64,000 nucleotides of DNA, from NCBI GenBank assembly GCA_002794785.1, contig NBBA01000014.1, forward strand, positions 496,001 to 560,000. Direction: 5' to 3'. The notes beneath the pieces were generated by a model, which worked only from the letters and a program-made list of their open reading frames with translations, did not search any database and was not told the origin of the DNA. Below are positions 35,416 through 46,608 of the stretch, piece by piece. Source of the stretch: Coniferiporia sulphurascens (Eukaryota > Basidiomycota > Agaricomycetes > Hymenochaetales > Hymenochaetaceae). Made by a program: the position numbers and the translations under genes. The number at the start of each line of letters is the position of its first letter. Within the stretch, counting starts at the first letter, position 1.

Positions 35416-38350
35416 TCATAGTCCATTCGAGTTTGAAACGAGCCTCTGGAATATTGCGTCCAAATCGAGGCCGTCGTGTATGTTTTCCTCGACCGACACA
35501 AGCTGGTCAATTGATGGCGGCAGTCCCTTGTTCAAGTTCTTAGCGTATGCAACTGAGGCGGCGGGTGCGGCGTCGGCAGCTGCCCCAGAAGGCGGCCCAG
35601 CAGGCCGGTAGAGTGACCGATTGTCGGGACCAGGATGCCACTCTCTCGCCATTCTCTTTTCTCTAGCTTTCATGCCCGCCCCTCTTCCTACGATTAGCGC
35701 AGGAACTCCGGATCCCGGTGGAGGAAGAGGGTTGACGGACAAGCTATCCATACTCCGCTTCGTCGCAATCGACAAGCCAGACGCAGCCGTTGGCGCGGTT
35801 GTGAGTGCTGGTATGAACGCGCTACTACTTACTGCGGACGTCATGATTGTGCTGGCGATCGAGGGGAGCGTGAGCGGCTCAGGCAGCGGGAAGTCGAGTC
35901 CGAGTCCGAGCACGTTGACGTCAGGCGAGGGTGATTGCTGTGACGGGGAAGACGTATAGTAGTCTAATACGTCTTCCCCTGCTATCACCGCAGTGTGGAG
36001 TTCAGGCATCGTCTTCACGCGCCGGAGATCCACCTTCTTTGTTTTGCGTGGGATGAGTCCCGAGCTGAGATCGGCGCTCGGCTGCCCCGATTCACCATCT
36101 CTCTCAGACCTATGTGAGGCATGCCCACGGCCCGCACGTGAAAGCATTTCCACAGCAATAGACAGGTCAACCTCTTCGTCGTCATCGTCGCTGACGGCCG
36201 ATAAGAAGCTCTGCATAGATGCGACGCGCACCGGCCTGTGTAAACCCCCTTTCCCTCCTGAACATCTCTCATTGCTGCGAGAAATTAGCCACCTAAGTCC
36301 CTTGATTTCTCTGTCCCGACGACGGTTCTCCTTCTCTAGTGTCGATATTTGTTTTTCGTACTGTACCTTCTCATTCTGGTGTCTCTGAATGATCGCAAGC
36401 AGGTGCCCTGCCAGTCGATCAAAACGTGCGCATTGAATATCCAAGGATTGCTGAAGTTGCTGGACGTCGACTGCGGAACTATTCTTCTCGACGCAAGTTG
36501 TCTTATTGCCTTGTTCGACTTCACCGTCCTCAGATGATTCTTGGTGCATCAAGACAGAGCGCTCCGATATGCGATCCAGGCGATCGACGTCGTGGAATTG
36601 CACGCCCGGGCTAGAACTAGGAGGAAAGTCGAATGATTTTGAGTGTAGTAGCGACCGCGTACGCTTGTGACTTGCAGTAGGCGTGTTGAAAGAGGGGTCA
36701 ACACGAGAAGAGGTTCTAGCAGTATTAGCCTCGTCGACAGTCGGGAACTGGAAGCGTTCACTAGTGTTGCCAACAGGTCCGTTTTCAAGCGAGCCATTTT
36801 TATTTGTCGCGAGACCTGGAATTGGAAGAGGGCCCTGCGGTCTAGGATAGGGTTTGGTTTTGACCCCGGTGTTTAGAGATCTGGAACCTAGGGAGCCAAA
36901 GATGCCAGGAGAGCTACGCAGAAGAGGCAGATCAGAGGAATCATATAGCTCGCCGGCACCTCTGTTGTCAGACGACAGGCCCCTTTGATTTTGCTGCGTC
37001 TTTCGGGAGGGAGATCGCCGATAGTCATCAAAGCTGTCAGCATAAAGAGACTCCTCTTCACTGTCGCGTACCTCGACGCCAAGCTCGGTCTCCAGGACGT
37101 TGGCGACGGAGAGTGTCACCTTTTCTTTTCCAATTCGTACGTGACAAGGTCGTGGTATTGCAGGAGAAACAGTTCTAGAACAACGAGCGACAATCGGAGA
37201 TCCAGATTTCATTAGATCAGGAGGGAGAAGGCCAAGATGATGGACAACGGTCCCATCTGGAGAAAGTGACCCGTGACTAGTGACAGCAGAAGGACTCTTA
37301 ACAGCTTTGCTCATCGTTTTGGGAGAATTGTCTTCCACTCCAGGTTCTATTTTGGCCAGACAGCTGTATCCATAGTCAGGAGACATAGCAGCAAATTGAG
37401 ATGGCCCGAGCAGTGACTCTCGTGAGGAACTAGTAGGTGAGGCAAAGTTCAAGTTCGGAGGCATAGGTGCCGTGCGTGGGACATGAAGAATTTCCGGTCG
37501 TCGCCCAGTTCAGGATTTTTTGCATTATGGATTATCTCGCAACGCCGGGATAGGTCCTGTTGTCTCTCTAGTACTTTAATCGAATTCGACTTTGACGTTG
37601 ACTTGAGGTCCGCAGAGGAGTAGCGGGAAGATAGAGACGGACGAGAGGTAACCCTGGACAGAAACGACGGTTTGGGTTTCTCAGAAGAGCGTTTATCACG
37701 TTGCATCAGAGCTTTGCCTTGAGTCGAGCCTAGAGTACTCCCAGAGAAGATAGTATGCCGTGAGTTCGAAGTAGGTTTCTTCCGAGAAGTAGAGTAAGCC
37801 GAGCCAAGCTTCAGAGGGGAGTCATCCAAAGTCGGAAGTTCAAGATTCCCAGTGGAAAGTGAGCCAACTAGAATAGCATTCATTGATCAGCCACCGCGTC
37901 ATTATTCTCAATCGCTTCCAACTAGCGCAGCATACCTGCTCCAAGAGACGATCTAGCCATCCGAGCAGCAGTCCTACACAGAATATGAGCGAATGAAAGA
38001 CTTTTACATCGATTTTGAAGGAGTATTTACTCGTTTGCCAACTGCGAAACCGTCTTGTGGTGCCCCGCACGAGCACCCGTGTACCCATCAGGCATGGGAG
38101 GGTCGTCCGGTGGAACTGTGTTCGACCTCAACGCAGCCATAGACTTCCTCCTTTTTCCAAGGAAAGGTATAATGCGCATCTTACTTGAACTTCTAAAGTG
38201 GCCAGTAGGTCTTGCTGCGTGTGCTGTCGCTTCGGCCTGGTTGCAGGGTGCAGTGGCAGAAGACGACGATGCGAGCCAATTATTGGTCACAAAAATGTCC
38301 TTAGTACGGACTGGCTTGGACGAAGAGCGATTGTAAAAAGGAAAAGACAT
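35416..38350 (-). CDS. Hypothetical large Ser-rich protein with a central coiled coil
   Basis: Four exons (38350-38031, 37973-37936, 37867-37483, 37429-35416) close exactly to 918 residues. An apparent frame break near 37480 is a 53-base GT-AG intron. The protein is mostly disordered and Ser/Pro-rich with many possible phosphosites. A clear coiled coil lies near residues 560-625 (heptads through FDRLAGHLLAIIQRHQNEK and EKENRRRDREIKGLRWLI), followed by an acidic run (SDDDDEEVDL). The C-terminal 40 residues look like a short conserved helix. No catalytic motif is visible. It could be a cytoskeletal or polarity scaffold, but that is a guess from composition. Confidence 0.75.
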
Positions 38351-38715
38351 GTGCGCATTTGGGCGTTGCGGAAAGGGAAACACAATCTCGAAGACGGAGA
38401 TGAAGATCAAGCATCCACAGCCTGAGAGGGTCGGTGATGATAAGTTCGCATGCTTAGTAATCACAAAATTACCTTAAGCAGATATGGTAGTCACTAGTTT
38501 TGAAACCTCGTGGGAACAGCCTGTCCATTGAGTGGTGCAGGCTTGATTTTACCGGATTTTTCTTTTCAGCTATATATATATCTCCTCCCAAATGTGCTCA
38601 GTTTCCTTCCAATTTCTGTACAGTGATAGCTAACATCTAGCTGAACATAAATATTATTTTCAAAAAATATCTCACCGAACTGCGAGAATTAGTCCCAATG
38701 ACCGGTGATTGACTG
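38351..38715. other. Upstream region of the coiled-coil gene
   Basis: Contains TATATATATA at about 38570-38580, on the promoter side of the minus-strand gene. The last ~40 bases end in GATTGACTG directly against the TA where the duplicated segment begins, which resembles the end of a pogo-type element. Confidence 0.45.
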
Positions 38716-38743
38716 TACATACGCGAACCGAAAAAGGAAGTCG

Positions 38744-39050
38744 TCAGCGACTGCTCAAAAAGAAAAACGCGAAATAAGAAAAATGATTTGCCGTAGTGTT
38801 ACTTACACCAGGACATCGCACGCAGCCGCAGCTGCCGCCCAAGAAAGCAAAACACGGAATCGAATGGGAAATACAATAACCATGCCTTCCCTGACCAAGC
38901 CGCCAATGAAAGCGCTTCTCGCCCTGAGGATTCCCCGAGGTCGCGCACGGCGCCATTGCCATGTTTGACGGTATCCATAATTGCTTCTTCAGCGCTGCGG
39001 CCCAGTAACTTTGCACAGACCGTTGCAGCTGCGCCGACTTAATTTCTTCC
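38744..39050 (-). pseudogene. Decayed partner ORF of secreted-protein copy A
   Basis: Corresponds to the ORF at 46273-46608. The start region still reads MGR, but a TAA follows within a few codons and several indels break the frame further on. It lies divergently upstream of the secreted-protein gene, as in all four copies. Function unknown. Confidence 0.5.
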
Positions 39051-39351
39051 CATCAGACCAATTTTCGAACGCCCAGCTGGGAAAAAGTCTGGCTTTGACC
39101 TGATTTGTTCCTATTTCATATTCGGCTGTGGCGTAACAAATTGAGATTATTGGGTGGTAATTAAGATGAACACATCTCTGAGTTGACGCATTGCTCAACT
39201 TAGCCGATACGGAGCACTATAAAGGATGGCCATTGGACTGTCCGAACCTCATCTTGAGCTGACCTCAGTTTTCATCATCATCCTTTGTTCTCTCTTGCTT
39301 TACTCTTGCCTTGCCGTACGCATTCATTCTACCTTATCGCAACTACGAAAA

Positions 39352-40031
39352 AAGGCTTTCCTTCGCTGGTCTTTCGTCTCACTACTGGTAGTGTCGACGA
39401 TGCTCAACCTTTTCTCCTCGGCGTTGCTTCCGGTGAGTACTAGTATACCAGTATAACACGGTATTTCGAACGATACCGATATGAACTAAACCATCTAGCT
39501 CCCCTCGACGCTGGTTTGGCCCGCCGTCAAGCCGGAGTAATCCAGTGTAACCTCAACAGGGCGCAAATTATTGTAGCGCTTGCTGAGACCATCTCCGCCG
39601 TGAACAACCTTACCAGTGCCGGTTCCTCGTAAGTCATCCTCCTTCCTCCATGTCTTCAGGTGTACAGGAACGCTTTTTAAGTGACCCGGTCGTCGTTTCG
39701 GCAACAAATACGACCCTCTCGGGACTAGCTACAGCGAATAACGGGATTGGGACGATCTTACAGGCGCTCCTGGCAAACGAGACGGCCCCCGATTCTGGCC
39801 GCCTACTAGTTGGGCAGGGAATTACTGTAGCACAGGACGCGTTGAACAGCATCAATTCGTACGTACATCCTCTTTCGCCTACCCCTGCATTTTATACACG
39901 CATATCAACTCTCCGACTTTTTGTTTGTTATAAGGACGGACCCGGCGGTTATTTCCACGCTCGGAGTAGCACAAACTGAGCTTAGCATAGTAGAGACGGC
40001 GGGTAATGACGTTGTGGCCAGTTGCGGTTAA
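39352..40031 (+). pseudogene. Small secreted protein, copy A (disabled)
   Basis: Same four-exon layout as copies B-D, but with two lesions. The ATG of the other copies is AAG here (39352-39354). Exon 1 also lacks one base just before its donor (22 bases versus 23 in B between the CTC and the GT), so reading into exon 2 hits a stop after about 15 codons. An upstream in-frame ATG at 39226 could extend the signal region but does not cure the frameshift. Exons 3 and 4 remain intact, so the loss is recent. Confidence 0.8.
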
Positions 40032-40794
40032 GCGATCTATTTCTTTCTTTTTTCCTCTTCATTTCTGCGCGCTTTTCACACGCCGGAAAGCGCGTTCCAG
40101 TCGGTTTGGATTAGGAGTGAGCGTTCTATTTATTAATTTTTCTATCAGGGAGATGAAGGCTGTGTCGTGCCGAATTTTATGATAAATTATCTTTGTCGTA
40201 GGGGATTGTTGTAACCTGTGCATTGGATTAGATGTTTTTCATAATGTGATATCAAGAGCGCCAGTGAATCCTCAAGCAGTCTCCCGGTCGTTTGCAGATT
40301 TTCCCAGCGAATTCCTACAGTTCCTACGAAGTTGAACATTGAGTAACATGGCCGCAAACCCATCAAGGCACAATTTCGACATATTGTATTCGTTGAAAAC
40401 AAGATGGGCACTTCCTGGATACTGATTATTAGAGGCCACAGTTCTGAGAAGGACTGAACTATCGCAAAGAAAGCAAAGAAAGAAGAGAAGAAGAGAAGAA
40501 GAGAAGAAAAGAGTCCGTAAACAAGATGCATAAATATATAGTACTCATCATCGCTGCCATGCGTGAAGCTTTATCTAAAAATATCGCTATCCATACAGAA
40601 CCCGAACTCGGTGGTCAGTCGATTTTCCTTCGGAGTAAACTGAGGGTGCGGAAAAGGTGGGAGAGAATCGGACGAAAGAAAGCAGATATCCAAAGGAAAT
40701 TTGCAGTACATGTATAAGGTAGCCTGTGTGGGAATTGAGGTAGTAGTCCTCTACGGGAAGGCTGGAAGGAAATATTGCGCAGGGCATAGCTGAC

Positions 40795-40992
40795 CGTATT
40801 GCTGTACCCATTCACGGACCCGCTCAAACTCAATCACACTGGGCATGTTGAAGAGATTTTCGAACAATGGCAAGCCCCGCGGTCCCAGTGGGTAGGGCAT
40901 CTCCCAGAATTTCTTCTGCTCGACAACAGCCAAGACCCCGGGTAGTAAGAAGCACAGACAATTACTATAGTGTCAAGCATGAGCACGAGCAT
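40795..40992 (-). pseudogene. Cytochrome P450 exon-1 fragment
   Basis: Only the first exon survives, with a well preserved promoter (TATA at 41037-41043). Relative to P450-1 and P450-2 it lacks one C after the GGGAGA codons, giving 198 bases instead of 199 and shifting the frame. At the exon's donor the sequence runs within ten bases into unrelated DNA that is shared with 55657 onward. The P450 was therefore cut by the breakpoint of the secreted-protein duplication. Confidence 0.85.
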
Positions 40993-41799
40993 TGTTAGTG
41001 GGTAGTCGGGGACAAGAGCCAAAGACAGTACGCAACTATATAAGGAGCACAGCGAGACTTCGATGACGAGCCTGAAAGGTAGCGTGGCATGTGGACGCGC
41101 AAGTTATCAAATACGATGCGAATGGAAAACGAGTTTCCGCAACAGATACCAATCAAACGAGCCCCAAGTAACAAAGATAACGAACCGAGATGTTTAGCGA
41201 ATGCTTCCATGTACTCCATCGGAGACTCCAAATGCCGGGGCTTCAGTTAGTCTGCCGCATCACGGGAGCAGTACTACGTAGTATGGTTCACCCCAGCGGC
41301 AACCTCAGGTTAATGTAACATTAGCAGAGCAGAAAGACCTCCAGATTCGTATTCGCAGGTGTTGAAGATCAGAGTGAACCCGCCCCTCCTTCTTTGGAGA
41401 ACCTCGTCAAGAGCCCTAGTTTGGCTCAACGTGTACGGCTATTTCTCTTCCTTTTTTCATCCGGTATTTACCCACTTCATCCTCCTGCGGCCCTGACAGT
41501 CTTTACTAGAGCCCAAAACCAGAGCCGGAAGTCATTAGTACTTGCCGCATCCGCATTCGAGTCTGCGGGGACTAGATCAAAGAACGAGACCTCCAAGTTG
41601 GATCGTCTTCCCCGTTGTCAGAGTCACGCTCAGGCTGGTGGTTAGGAAGTGGGCCAGAAGAAAGTACTAGTCACAGCACCACGAGATTTTTCTTTTGCTT
41701 CGCCTCTAAGACATAAGCAAGTAAGTAGGTAGCGGAGTATCCAATCGAAAGTTCCTGGAGAGCGAAGAGACAAAGGCAACCCGATAAGAAAGTAAGTTA
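40993..41799. other. P450-fragment promoter and unassigned spacer
   Basis: Bases 40993 to about 41380 match the P450-1 upstream region in reverse. From about 41390 to 41799 I see no gene or known repeat. Confidence 0.55.
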
Positions 41800-42267
41800 C
41801 AGGTGGATGTAAAAAGTCACCGATCTGCCGAGAAAGGAAGGAGGTTCGCACGAGCATTGAAACAACTGGACTCAGTGTAGGAAGACCTTATACAGTCGAA
41901 CCTCCCATATTGGGCATCTCCCATAACGGATATCCTCCCATAATGGATAGTTTGGGGTTCCCACCAAGTCGATAGTCGGGAAATCCCTATGTCATAATGG
42001 ATAGCTAAATGAAGATTTTTTTTAGAAATATCCATTATAGGAGGTCAACTCGGCTGCAAAATTGCAAGTTTGTGTTGCTCTTTGTGTCCTTCCATCAAGT
42101 TCATAATGGTTGGGATCCATTGGATTCTCCAAAAGCCCAGCTCAGACCTTTCCCACTGTCCATACGAGCTGTGGCTATGTCTCGGCAGATAATGAAAAAG
42201 TTGGTTGAGGGTGTTCGATCTCCTCCCTTGTTCGGTCGTCGGTACGGTAACTTTTTACGTCCACCTG
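41800..42267. mobile_element. TIR element (MITE), copy 3, with a nested insertion
   Basis: The ends are CAGGTGGATGTAAAAAGT and its near-perfect complement at 42247-42267. TA precedes the left end; the right flank is AC, so no intact duplication remains. It is about 215 bases longer than the 57765 copy. The extra DNA starts at 41893 with CAGTCGAACCTCCCATA directly after TA and contains repeats of a CTCCCATAATGGATA motif, so a second, pogo-like element appears nested inside. It lies just upstream of the P450-2 promoter and truncates the shared upstream homology. Confidence 0.75.
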
Positions 42268-42275
42268 ACGCCTGA

Positions 42276-45130
42276 TGCGGCAGACTAATTGAAACCCCAG
42301 CTTTTGGGGCCTGGAGTACATGGAAGCATTCGCTAAAGAATAAGGTTCGTTATCTTTGTTGCTTGGGGCTCGTTTAATTGATATCTGTTGCGGAAACTCA
42401 TTTTCCATTCGCATCGTCTTTGATTACTTTCTTGTCATCGAAGTATAGTTGTGCTCGTCACCGAAGTATAGTTGTGCCTCTTATATAATCGCGTACTTTC
42501 TTAGACCCTTGTCCTTTACTACCCACCAACAATGCTCGTGCTCGTGCTTGACACTATAATAATTGCCTGTGCTTCTTACTACCTGGGATCTTTGCTGCTG
42601 TCAGGCAAAAGAAATCCTGGGAGACTGCCCTACCCACCGGGACCGAGGGGCTTGCCATTGTTCGGAAATCTCTTCAATATGCCCAGTGCGACTGAGTTAG
42701 AACGGGCCCGTGAATGGGCACAGCAATACGGTCAGCTGGAGTAAAACCTCCCCCGAGGGCGTTATTAACTTTATTTCCCTTAAGGCGACCTGACTTTCTT
42801 TAAGGCACTGGGAAAGTCGTATATCCTCGTGAACTCGTACGATGCCGCATACGAACTCTTCGAGAAACGTGGACACAACTATTCGTCAAGGCCCCAGAAT
42901 ACCCTCATCGAGCTGTAAGAACACTTTCAACACCTTTCACTCTAAAGCCTCTGACGTCGGGACGTCCGATTTCTCTCGGTCATCAGTGGTGGATGGGACC
43001 GCGCAATGTCTTTGCTCCCGTACGGCGATGAGCATCGAAAGTCTCGCCAGATGCTACATCGATTCTTTGGACAGCCTGCTGTCAACGATTTTTGTGAATT
43101 GCAAACTCATGTCGCTCACCGACTCCTTTTCGGCTTGCTTGAAGAACCGGATAGTTTCCAGGAACTCATACGGCAGTGAGAATTTTGGATGTCTCAATTT
43201 TCTGGACTGACGACTTCAGCTTTCAGTTCTGCAGGAGAGGCGATAATGAAAATTGCTTACGGATACAAAGGCAGGTCGTCATATTACGTCGCGGGATTCA
43301 GAGTTCTGGCTCAACTACTTCCATAGTCTTAGACCGAAATGACCATTATGTAGAACTTGCAGACAGGGCCCTCAGAAATATATCAGAAGCGGAGCGGTTC
43401 TACGTTATCAATGTTCTTCCATGGTGTAAGCACGAGATCACCGCCGTCCAGGGATTTATTTTTTTATTTGTACTCACTTTCAGCGCGTCATCTGCCTGGA
43501 TGGATTCCAGGAACCAACCACAAACTTATCGAACGGTCTCGTCTAATTTCTAACGCCTTCCTGTACGAGCCTCATGAAATGGCGAAAGGAATGATTGTAA
43601 GCCGAAAGATTGCGTCGGAAACCTGGCGGCTCATGTGAATCAGCATGAAGGGTCTGCTGAGTCTTCGATGACCAGTAGACTCATAGGAGCCAACTCCACT
43701 GCCGACAGAACTATCGTGGACGAAGACATAATTGTTAAAACAACCTCCGTAGCATACATTGGTTCGTCCAATCTATCTCGCCTTCAATGTTTTCATTATG
43801 TCTACCCTCATGTCGTACAGCCGGCGCAGATACAGTAACTATGATAATGCCGTGTCTACCCTGTTGACGCTTATAATGACCATGAACCCATAAAGACAGT
43901 ATCCACACTGGTTACATTTTGTCTGGCGATGGTCTTATATCCCGATGTCCAGCGTCGCGCCCAAGAAGAACTCGACTGTATGGTCGGTAAGGACAACCTT
44001 CCGACTATGAAAGACAAGCAGAATCTGCCGTATATCAACGCCATATGCGGCGAGTCGTTGAGGTTTGTCTTTGTCCGTACGTAGTGTGTCAGAGTACTTT
44101 TAACATCTTCGCACATTCCAAAAGATGGCAGCCGGTATTGCCTTTCGGTGTGTAAAACAAAATTTTTACCTTGACTGGGGCCGATAATAATCGAGGACTC
44201 TGAAAACAAGGAGTTCCCCATTGTGCAACAAAAGATGATGTATACAACGGTTACTTCATTCCGGCTGGGACGACGATGCTTCCGAATATCTGGTACGTTG
44301 GAAATATTGCATATGTTCATATTAGGGAACTAACGGCTGTTATTTGATAAGGGCTATGCAAAGAGACCCAAAAGAATATCCAGAGCCAGAAAAGTTCATA
44401 CCTGAGCGTTGGTTGCCGTCGGATGGCAAAAAGGAGCCATCGGATGTCCGCAAGACGGCGTTTGGATTCGGTAGACGGTGAATTCACATTCCCGAGTCCG
44501 GCAGCTGGATTGTCTAACCGACAGAAAACAGTATATGTTCAGGAAGATATTTTGCAGAGAATACGGTAAGTACTTTCGCGTAGAGAAATGGGTTTCTGTA
44601 CTCAAGTACGCCACTGTTTTTATAGATTTTCATCGCCGTTGCATCGATTCTGGCGGCCTTCAACATTGAGAAGGCCGTTGATGCTAACGGTACCCTAATT
44701 ACGCCGGCCATAGATTATGCGACGGACTTCATCAAGTTCGTCCTTCACTGACTCTCTGCACCGGGACAAGCTGCTGAACTATGTTGCACGCTTAATTACA
44801 TTCAAATTTAGTCACTCTAAGCCCTTCAAATGCAGGATAACTCCGCGTTCGGACAAGATTGCGCTCGCAATTCAGCAGGCAGTTGAGTCCGCTAAGTAAA
44901 CACTGTGGCCATGGTACCGCGGCAATTTTCAGTAGATCCCGCGCCTCAAACTTGTGCTAATCCCCTACTTGCAATAATGTTGTCCGGGTGCAGACGAACG
45001 CGCGCGCGAGAGTGATAATATAATGAAATGTATTGACATGTGTACAGTATGCCTAAGAATGTAATGTCACCCCATTTAGGCTGAGAAAAAGATGAAAAAG
45101 AAAAAGCCAAGATGGTGAAAATATTGAAGG
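42276..45130 (+). repeat. P450 segmental duplication, unit 2
   Basis: Colinear with 5430-8270 from promoter to about 230 bases past the stop codon. Its upstream end is cut by the TIR element ending at 42267. Confidence 0.8.
42532..44899 (+). CDS. Cytochrome P450 monooxygenase, 15 exons (P450-2)
   Basis: A near-copy of P450-1. Exons: 42532-42730, 42785-42914, 42987-43175, 43227-43270, 43327-43425, 43484-43596, 43644-43761, 43821-43834, 43896-44062, 44125-44147, 44211-44292, 44352-44477, 44532-44565, 44626-44735, 44812-44899. They close to 511 residues. The membrane anchor, PPGPRGLPLFGN hinge, AGADTT of helix I, ESLR, PEKF-PERW and heme loop FGFGRRICSGR are all intact. Exon 7 is three bases longer than in P450-1: the original donor base pair has mutated and a GT three bases downstream is used, adding one residue. 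Intron 4 has a GC donor. Downstream lies secreted-protein copy B. Substrate unknown. Confidence 0.9.
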
Positions 45131-45214
45131 ACAAGCCAACAAATCAAAGACACGGATGCATCAAAGTGGCATGTAATACTTGCTTAATCAAGTTTTGGGG
45201 TTATACTTTACATT

Positions 45215-45300
45215 TATTATAAAGCACCGATTCAAGACCCCTATAGGTGCCACTGGACAATGATTTTTCGACACCCAGCACCAGTGTCGTGCACCTTTAC
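45215..45300 (+). repeat. Direct repeat flanking copy B, left member
   Basis: The blocks ATTATAAAGCACCGATTCAA and AGCACCAGTGTCGTGCA occur here and again in the same order and orientation at about 47898-47962, on the other side of secreted-protein copy B. Spacing between the blocks differs. No coding potential. Confidence 0.7.
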
Positions 45301-45304
45301 ACCC

Positions 45305-45391
45305 TCTTATAGGGATTTCCTATCTACCAACTCAGTGGAGACCAAGCCCATAAATTCATAGAGGTTATGCATTGTACATGAATTTTGACTG
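45305..45391. mobile_element. Right end of a truncated pogo-like element
   Basis: Matches the right end of the element at 45623-46094 over the segment with CTATCTACCAACTC and GGTTATGCA. It ends TTTTGACTG directly before TA (45392-45393), the expected terminus plus target site. Its left end was not found. Confidence 0.6.
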
Positions 45392-45622
45392 TATACAAAC
45401 AGTCTTGGCGCGTTAGAATCACAATCAGATTATACATATTAAGTACCTAGACAAATAGTCTAGGGATCACAGAACTTAATATAACTTCTTTTAACAAAGA
45501 GCAGGGATATGCATACCCCAGAGCATTACAGTAAAATCGCAATGAGGTGCATACATGTATATGCTACAAGCGAATAAGGTACTCTACTATTACTAATCAC
45601 TTGGGAAACCAAAATGACCATA

Positions 45623-46094
45623 CAGTCAAACTTCTCATACGGTATAGGGGTCGGTGGAAGGGTCAGTCTATGCAATACAGAGGGTTATGCAGGCAGGGAA
45701 ACTAGACTCTATTATGTAATCGGGAATAAGTCCGTAAAATGCAATGAAATAACCAAGAATGGGCATAGTATCTCTAATAATGGCAGGTTCTAGAATGAAA
45801 CCGAGTGGGTTACTCCGAAAATTATTTATTTAAATAGTTTCTGTGCCGGGAGGTGTTTTCTGTCATGTTCTAGGAAGAAAAAAATGTAAGCAAATGCAGT
45901 TAGCCGACGGCTAATCGACCTCAGATAATGCATATCCCCAAGTAAATTCCCCATTTTGGCTATGCATTATGCATATATAATTTTATGCATTATCTTATAG
46001 GGAATTCCTATCTACCAACTCGGTGGAAACCCAAGCCCATACATTAAAAGGGGTTATGCACTGGGAAGAGGATACCATACGAGAAGTTTGACTT
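45623..46094. mobile_element. Pogo-like non-autonomous TIR element
   Basis: The left end CAGTCAAACTTCTCATACGG follows TA at 45621-45622, and the right end GTATGGTAT... in reverse complement (ATACCATACGAGAAGTTTGACT) closes it at about 46094. The homologous region of copy C (reverse complement around 58165-58190) lacks the whole insert and reads straight through a single TA, so this is a filled site with C as the empty site. No transposase frame is present in its ~470 bases. Confidence 0.75.
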
Positions 46095-46272
46095 TGAATG
46101 AGAATGGAACTGTACATATGAACCGGGTTGAACGGGCACTCGCTAAATACATCAACACCAATAATTAACGGACTCGAAAAGAATCAGCACGTTGGGACGT
46201 CGGAATAAGGGTCTTGACCCTCAACAATGTCATCATAAAGTACTTACATACGCGAACCGAAAAAGGAAGTTG

Positions 46273-46608
46273 TCAGCGATTGCTCAAAAAGGAAAACGCG
46301 AAATAAGAAAAATGACTTACCGTAATAGTGTTACTACTGTAGTTACACCAGGACATCCATGAGCAAGTCGGAAAGAAGTGTCCTTGTGCACGCAGCCGCA
46401 GCCGCAGCCCCAGTCCGAGAAAATAGGATGCGAAATGATTGGGAAATACAATAATCATGCCTTCCCTGACCAAGCCACCGACGAAAGCGCTCTTTAGCTT
46501 GAAGACTCCACTGCCACGTTTGACGGTATCCATGGTTGCTTCTGCAGCACTGCGGCCCAGTATCTTTGCACAGACCGTTGCAACTGCGCCGACTTGCTTT
46601 CTTCCCAT
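46273..46608 (-). CDS. Hypothetical ORF divergent to secreted-protein copy B
   Basis: A 111-codon frame starting MGRKQVGAVATVCAK, then RSAAEATMDTV and GGLVREGMII. It is the only copy of the four that is open past codon 35; the equivalents beside copies A, C and D carry stops or deletions. A GTAAGT near 46320 suggests a first exon of a longer gene. I do not recognise the family. It may be a decaying passenger gene or simply duplicated noncoding DNA that happens to be open. Confidence 0.4.
   Translation of the reverse strand: MGRKQVGAVATVCAKILGRSAAEATMDTVKRGSGVFKLKSAFVGGLVREGMIIVFPNHFASYFLGLGLRLRLRAQGHFFPTCSWMSWCNYSSNTITVSHFSYFAFSFLSNR

Larger units (their letters stand above)
38716..40785 (+). 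repeat. Secreted-protein segmental duplication, copy A
   Basis: Colinear with 46248-47888 (copy B, same orientation) and with the reverse complement of 55657-57764 (copy C). A and C share the longest tract, extending to 40785/55657, where the sequence switches abruptly to a P450 exon 1 (A) or to the 3' flank of the Myb gene (C). Confidence 0.85.

Noticed and set aside
37430..37482. Frameshift in the coiled-coil protein
   Set aside because: The 53 bases between the two frames form a GT-AG intron, and total exon length is an exact multiple of three.
41394..41645. Hypothetical gene upstream of the 41800 element
   Set aside because: It is an 83-codon frame without motifs and is not duplicated with either neighbouring P450.
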